This document shows positions 5,490 through 8,133 of a stretch of 8,133 bases of DNA, one piece after another. Location: contig JACQMZ010000087.1 in assembly GCA_016203345.1 (NCBI GenBank), positions 1-8,133 on the forward strand, given 5' to 3'. The translations under genes were made by a program, and so were the position numbers. This DNA is from Candidatus Woesearchaeota archaeon. Its GTDB lineage: Archaea > Nanobdellota > Nanobdellia > Woesearchaeales > ARS49. The notes under the pieces are model-generated. The model did no database searches. It saw only the letters and a list, made by a program, of their open reading frames with translations, and was not told where the DNA came from. Position 1 is the first letter of the stretch, and every line of letters starts with the position of its first letter.

Positions 5490-6827
5490 TTATTCGACAA
5501 TCACCCGTTGTCCGTTGACGAGCGGATGCACGTTTTTTCCTTCTCTATATCCCAACTCTATGCCTAAGTCAACAAATCCCCGTATTCCTGCTTTGGCAGA
5601 GTGGACTGGGATAATGTGTTTTGGTTGGATGGCGCGGATGACGTCGCGCATGTCTTCGCGGCTGGCGTGTCCGCTGACGTGGATGTCTTTGTAGATGCGA
5701 ACGCCCATGTCAGTGAGTTGTTCTTCTAGTTTTTGCCGGTGTTCCATGTTAACTGGCACGGGGATGATGTTGCATGAGAATATGACTATGTCGTCTTTGC
5801 GGAGTCGGAAAGGTACGGTTCGGTTGGCGATTCTCGTGAGCATGCTTTTGGGTTCTCCTTGGTGTCCTGTAGCGATGATGAGCCACTTGTTGCGTTCGCT
5901 TTCTATTTTTTTGAGTTTTTGCCTGACTTTTGATCCATACTTGATGATTTCTGCAAATTTTGAGGTGTGGTAGATGTCGCAGTCTTCTGCTGCAAACGCG
6001 TATTTTGCCATGGACCTGCCCAGAAGGACCACGTGCCTGTTTAGTTGGTGGGCGCATTCAATGATGCTTTTGATGCGGGCGATGTGGGAGCTGAATGTGG
6101 TGACAATGACAGAATGGGGTTTGCTGTCGACGCTGAGGAGAACGTCGCGGAGCATTTCGCGCGCTACTGATTCGCTTGGTGTTTTCTTGTTGTCTTGTGA
6201 GTAGAGGGAATCAACGATTGCTACCAGAACGTTGCCTTTGAGTTTTTCCATGAGTTGCATGTCAAACTTTTTCCCAAGCACAGGTGTAATGTCGACTTTG
6301 AAGTCTGTCGCGTAAAGGACAATGCCATAGGGAGTATGGAGTGCTACAAAGACAGTGTGGGGTGTGGAGTGCGTGACGTGAATGAATTCGACACTGAGTT
6401 TGTCAGTGAGTTTCATGCGGCTGTTTGGTGCGAGTTCATTGATGGCATTGGTTAGCTTTATTTTGTCGTCACGAATGATGGACTGGAGGACGTTTGCAGT
6501 GAAGGGTGTGCAGATGATGGGCGCGTCAAATGCGCTTGCGAGGTAGGGTATGGCGCCAACGTGGTCAAGGTGTGCATGGGATGGTATGATTGCTTTGACC
6601 AGTGGTCTCCAGTCATCTATGGTGTTGTCATTCGGGATGGCATGGACTTTTTTGAGTTCTTTAGGATCAAGTTTGACAACTTGTTCGCGTTCTTCTTCGG
6701 TGAATTTGACGTAATTGCCCATGTGGAGTCCCATGTCAAAGATGACGACTTCATCATCTACGCGTACGGCGCACATGTTTTTGCCGATTTCTCCAAAGCC
6801 TCCAACGGCACAAATTTCGACTGGCAT
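5490..6827 (-). CDS. rnj: Ribonuclease J (metallo-beta-lactamase/beta-CASP)
   Basis: A 445-residue beta-CASP nuclease of the archaeal RNase J type, which degrades RNA from the 5' end, preferring monophosphate ends, in mRNA turnover and trimming. The metal-binding motif HAHLDH is at 84-89, the next ligand histidine at H153 (VTHSTPH), and the ligand aspartate at D175 (ATDFKVD). The beta-CASP motifs follow: TTFSSH (243-248), GHQGEP (321-326) and VSGHAS (384-389). The final histidine motif is IIPVHS (405-410), with Ser where most members have Gly. Length matches the archaeal form, without the long C-terminal domain of bacterial RNase J. The start ATG forms the edge of a palindromic hairpin. A TATA-like box lies about 45 bases upstream, divergent from the tRNA promoter. 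Confidence 0.95.
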   Translation of the reverse strand: MPVEICAVGGFGEIGKNMCAVRVDDEVVIFDMGLHMGNYVKFTEEEREQVVKLDPKELKKVHAIPNDNTIDDWRPLVKAIIPSHAHLDHVGAIPYLASAFDAPIICTPFTANVLQSIIRDDKIKLTNAINELAPNSRMKLTDKLSVEFIHVTHSTPHTVFVALHTPYGIVLYATDFKVDITPVLGKKFDMQLMEKLKGNVLVAIVDSLYSQDNKKTPSESVAREMLRDVLLSVDSKPHSVIVTTFSSHIARIKSIIECAHQLNRHVVLLGRSMAKYAFAAEDCDIYHTSKFAEIIKYGSKVRQKLKKIESERNKWLIIATGHQGEPKSMLTRIANRTVPFRLRKDDIVIFSCNIIPVPVNMEHRQKLEEQLTDMGVRIYKDIHVSGHASREDMRDVIRAIQPKHIIPVHSAKAGIRGFVDLGIELGYREGKNVHPLVNGQRVIVE

Positions 6828-6861
6828 TTTCTCGAGTTCGCTCCGCTCACACGAGAAAATG
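6825..6861. repeat. Palindromic hairpin element H3 at RNase J start
   Basis: Outer arms CATTTTCTC (6825-6833) and GAGAAAATG (6853-6861) pair perfectly. Inside are GAGT/ACAC with one A-A mismatch, a TC/TC internal loop, a GC/GC stem and a TCC triloop. The left arm begins exactly on the complement of the RNase J ATG. It has the same layout and GAGTTCG...CTCAC core as two elements further right. If RNase J transcription starts near 6846, only part of the hairpin is in the mRNA, so a DNA-level role is as likely as an RNA one. Confidence 0.7.
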
Positions 6862-6866
6862 TAAAG

Positions 6867-6876
6867 CCTTAAAAAT
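6867..6876 (-). promoter_or_regulatory. Probable TATA box for RNase J
   Basis: The minus strand reads ATTTTTAAGG, an A/T-rich TATA-like box. A start about 25 bases downstream falls near 6846, inside hairpin H3, giving a leader of roughly 20 bases. The match is weaker than for the other promoters. Confidence 0.4.
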
Positions 6877-6886
6877 CATTGCATTT

Positions 6887-6932
6887 CAAAATCTCGAGTT
6901 CGGACGCTTCGCGTCCTCACTCAGAGATTTTG
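6887..6932. repeat. Palindromic hairpin element H1
   Basis: Outer stem CAAAATCTC (6887-6895) with GAGATTTTG (6924-6932), then a single bulged A at 6923, a GAGT/ACTC stem, a TC/TC internal loop, a GGACGC/GCGTCC stem and a TTC triloop (6908-6910). Beyond three unpaired bases, ATTTC at 6883 can also pair with GAAAT at 6936. The element lies between the divergent RNase J and tRNA promoters. H2 is the same element in inverted orientation. Confidence 0.75.
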
Positions 6933-6942
6933 TAGGAAATAC

Positions 6943-6950
6943 ATTTATAA
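6943..6950 (+). promoter_or_regulatory. TATA box for tRNA-Leu
   Basis: The + strand reads ATTTATAA. Transcription is predicted near 6972, at the foot of hairpin H2, so the precursor tRNA would carry a leader of about 40 bases folded as H2. The box sits between the inverted pair H1 and H2. Confidence 0.55.
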
Positions 6951-6970
6951 TGGCGTCCCGGTTTTTCATA

Positions 6971-7014
6971 GCAAATTCCAGAATGAGCCGCGAAGCGGCG
7001 AATTCGGAATTTGC
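6971..7014. repeat. Palindromic hairpin element H2, abutting tRNA-Leu
   Basis: Outer stem GCAAATTCC (6971-6979) with GGAATTTGC (7006-7014), a single bulged A at 6980, a GAAT/ATTC stem, a GA/GA internal loop, a GCCGC/GCGGC stem and a GAA triloop (6992-6994). Read on the minus strand, its loop, internal loop and bulge positions match H1. Its last two bases are the first two of the tRNA acceptor stem, so leader hairpin and tRNA folding compete for 7013-7014. Confidence 0.75.
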
Positions 7015-7130
7015 GGCGGTACCAAAGTGGCCAAATGGGCACGCCTCAAGAGCAGTCCTCTTGCCTTCGCTTGAAGGTTGTGTAAGCGTGTGGGTTAGTC
7101 CCTTCGCAGGTTCGAATCCTGTCCGCCGCA
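7013..7130 (+). tRNA. tRNA-Leu(CAA) with anticodon-loop intron
   Basis: A class II tRNA reading UUG. Acceptor arms GCGGCGG (7013-7019) and CCGCCGC (7123-7129) pair perfectly, with discriminator A7130 and no encoded CCA. The D arm CCA/TGG keeps A14, G15, G18, G19 and A21. The T arm is GCAGG-TTCGAAT-CCTGT (7106-7122), and the variable arm has a GGG/CCC stem (7092-7102). The anticodon stem only forms as CACGC (7040-7044) with GCGTG (7086-7090), leaving 41 bases between; removing 34 restores the loop CTCAAGA with anticodon CAA and an 84-base mature tRNA. The A discriminator and CAA anticodon favour leucine over serine. Archaeal tRNA introns commonly sit at this position (37/38). Confidence 0.85.
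7051..7084 (+). other. tRNA-Leu intron (34 nt, between positions 37 and 38)
   Basis: The boundary is set by restoring a seven-base anticodon loop; one-base ambiguity remains because A7051 and A7085 are identical. A bulge-helix-bulge can form: central helix 7045-7048 with 7079-7082 (three pairs plus one U-U), a 3' bulge 7083-7085 and a 5' bulge 7049-7051, each cut after its second base. The inner helix is weak. A rival hairpin, CAAGAG (7047-7052) with CTCTTG (7058-7063), would hide the anticodon, and a second hairpin CCTTC-GCTT-GAAGG lies at 7064-7077. Confidence 0.7.
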
Positions 7131-7162
7131 TTTAACCTAAGGATAAGTGCGTACCAAAAAAG

Positions 7163-7172
7163 TATTTAAAAG
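7163..7172 (+). promoter_or_regulatory. TATA box for the winged-helix gene
   Basis: The + strand reads TATTTAAAAG after an A-rich stretch that could serve as the BRE. A start 25 bases downstream falls near 7191, on an ATG in a different frame from the gene. Inverted GTACCA (7151-7156) and TGGTAC (7196-7201) bracket the box, and ACATATGT (7187-7194) is a perfect palindrome at the predicted start site; either could be an operator. Confidence 0.5.
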
Positions 7173-7224
7173 AACCGTTCGCGTGTACATATGTGTGGTA
7201 CAGATACAATAGAAAGGACGAAGT

Positions 7225-8133
7225 ATTGGAAAGAAGCGTGAAAAACTGCTTCTGTTTAAACGACTCGAGCGCGGTCATGGCTATCCACATTGGGAAACCA
7301 AAATCAACATCCTCATATTTCTTGGTAACGTGAAAGATCTCCGGAAAGCGGTGCCAACGTCCGATGCGCATTTCTATTTCCGCGAGCCGCCGTACAAGAT
7401 CAATTCTTCAAAGGAGATTCGCAGGCACTTACAAGAACTTACCGACTTTGGCTACGTCATTCGAGAGGATGTTCTGACAAATGGAGGCAAACTGGATAGT
7501 TATGCTTGGAAGCTGAAGTTCAGGAACTCAGAAGAGTTTGTCAAACTCGTGAACCTTTTGTTTGAATATAACCATTTGAAAGCTTTTATGGAAACACAAG
7601 CGTTCAAAATCGCAAGTGCAGTCCACCTACCACGTCTTCTTGGAAAATGCTTAAACCTGCCCGTGCAACTTCTTCCAACCTTCACACAGTATATGACAAT
7701 ACAGAAACTCGCATTGGCCTCTCCCACCGCCTTCCACGCCCTTGTTAACAAAAACAAAGTTTGGGATGAAATAAAGTTAGTGGAACGTTTTGTTAAATTC
7801 GAGCTTGACGATAAAAGAAATTATGCGAGCTTTGACGATCAAATACTCCAAGAACTTCCGGAACAATTCAAGAAATACTTCTTCAAGACCCTTCCCATCA
7901 AAAAAGACCTTGAATCAGTACAGGCACACGTCCAAATGCTTGACGTCCTCATCGCATACTTCCTCGAAGGCTTAATTTCCGACATACTACACGGCACCGT
8001 GCCTCAAAATATCGAAGAACTTTCAGAAATTCTCAAGCACTACAAGTTCGAACTACGATTCACAGGAAACGAACCCTTCACAGTCAATGATATCACCAGT
8101 GCCATTAAAATACTTCACCACACGCTTGAAAAC
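7225..8133 (+). CDS. Hypothetical protein with winged-helix-like N-terminus (3' end outside window)
   Basis: An open frame of at least 303 codons running off the window with no stop. It opens after TAG at 7210-7212 and has no ATG, GTG or TTG until GTG at 7330, although the sequence before that already looks protein-like (basic start, then TKINILIFLGN). ATT at 7225 is six bases after an AAAGGA site and is the provisional start. An ATG at 7191 suits the TATA box but is in another frame, ending at TGA 7239, so a one-base shift could have separated it. Residues 56-99 look like a winged helix: SSKEIRRHLQELTDFGYV as recognition helix and GGKLDSYAWKLK as wing. Residues 100-303 are mostly helical with no recognised family. 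A DNA-binding regulator is likely but unproven. Codons end in C or A more often than in the genes to the left. Confidence 0.72.
   Translation, partial: MGKKREKLLLFKRLERGHGYPHWETKINILIFLGNVKDLRKAVPTSDAHFYFREPPYKINSSKEIRRHLQELTDFGYVIREDVLTNGGKLDSYAWKLKFRNSEEFVKLVNLLFEYNHLKAFMETQAFKIASAVHLPRLLGKCLNLPVQLLPTFTQYMTIQKLALASPTAFHALVNKNKVWDEIKLVERFVKFELDDKRNYASFDDQILQELPEQFKKYFFKTLPIKKDLESVQAHVQMLDVLIAYFLEGLISDILHGTVPQNIEELSEILKHYKFELRFTGNEPFTVNDITSAIKILHHTLEN

Noticed and set aside
6825..7014. CRISPR repeats
   Set aside because: The three related elements are palindromic, vary in outer arms, differ in orientation and have no uniform spacers.
7013..7130. tRNA-Ser or an unusually long class II tRNA without an intron
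   Set aside because: Without an intron the anticodon stem has three mismatches and the gene is far too long; the discriminator is A, while archaeal tRNA-Ser normally has G.
7132..7757. Minus-strand frames of 79 and 85 codons at the right end
   Set aside because: They lie opposite the continuous + strand frame that has the better protein-like sequence and a TATA box.

Overview
This window looks archaeal, most likely a DPANN-type genome such as a Woesearchaeota-like lineage; the lineage is inferred from gene content, not proven. The archaeal signs are a PCNA sliding clamp, an archaeal-type RNase J, TATA-box promoters (often about 25 bases before a start codon, implying leaderless or short-leader mRNAs), and a tRNA-Leu gene that needs an anticodon-loop intron to fold and does not encode its CCA end. 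One gene, a bacterial-type S-adenosylmethionine synthetase, looks acquired from bacteria.

Layout. Bases 1-2274 (+ strand) hold a tightly overlapping four-gene operon: a protein of six exact 29-residue helical repeats, a small B-box-like zinc-binding protein, a coiled-coil protein with a short conserved-looking tail, and a membrane-anchored coiled-coil HtrA/DegP-like serine protease with an intact His-Asp-Ser triad and no PDZ domain. It may be a protein-quality-control or membrane-proteolysis module. Bases 2278-6827 (- strand) hold a CcdA/DsbD-like thiol-transfer membrane protein (with a possible 18-codon upstream ORF), metK, a 108-residue protein resembling the start of adenylosuccinate lyase and coupled to PCNA, PCNA itself, and RNase J. 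Most have their own TATA box.

Bases 6825-7014 carry three related palindromic hairpins around the divergent RNase J and tRNA promoters. They share a layout (9-bp outer stem, 4-bp stem, TC/TC internal loop, inner stem, triloop); one begins exactly on the RNase J start codon and one abuts the tRNA. The intron-bearing tRNA-Leu(CAA) lies at 7013-7130. From about 7213 to the window end is the 5' part of a + strand gene with a winged-helix-like N-terminus, a typical TATA box, and no ordinary in-frame start codon near it.

A window-scale signal cuts across the genes. From 1 to about 7130 the + strand is strongly G-rich over C whichever strand is coding, and to the right this reverses to C-rich. The direction of the switch fits converging replication forks (a terminus), or else the edge of DNA integrated at the tRNA 3' end.
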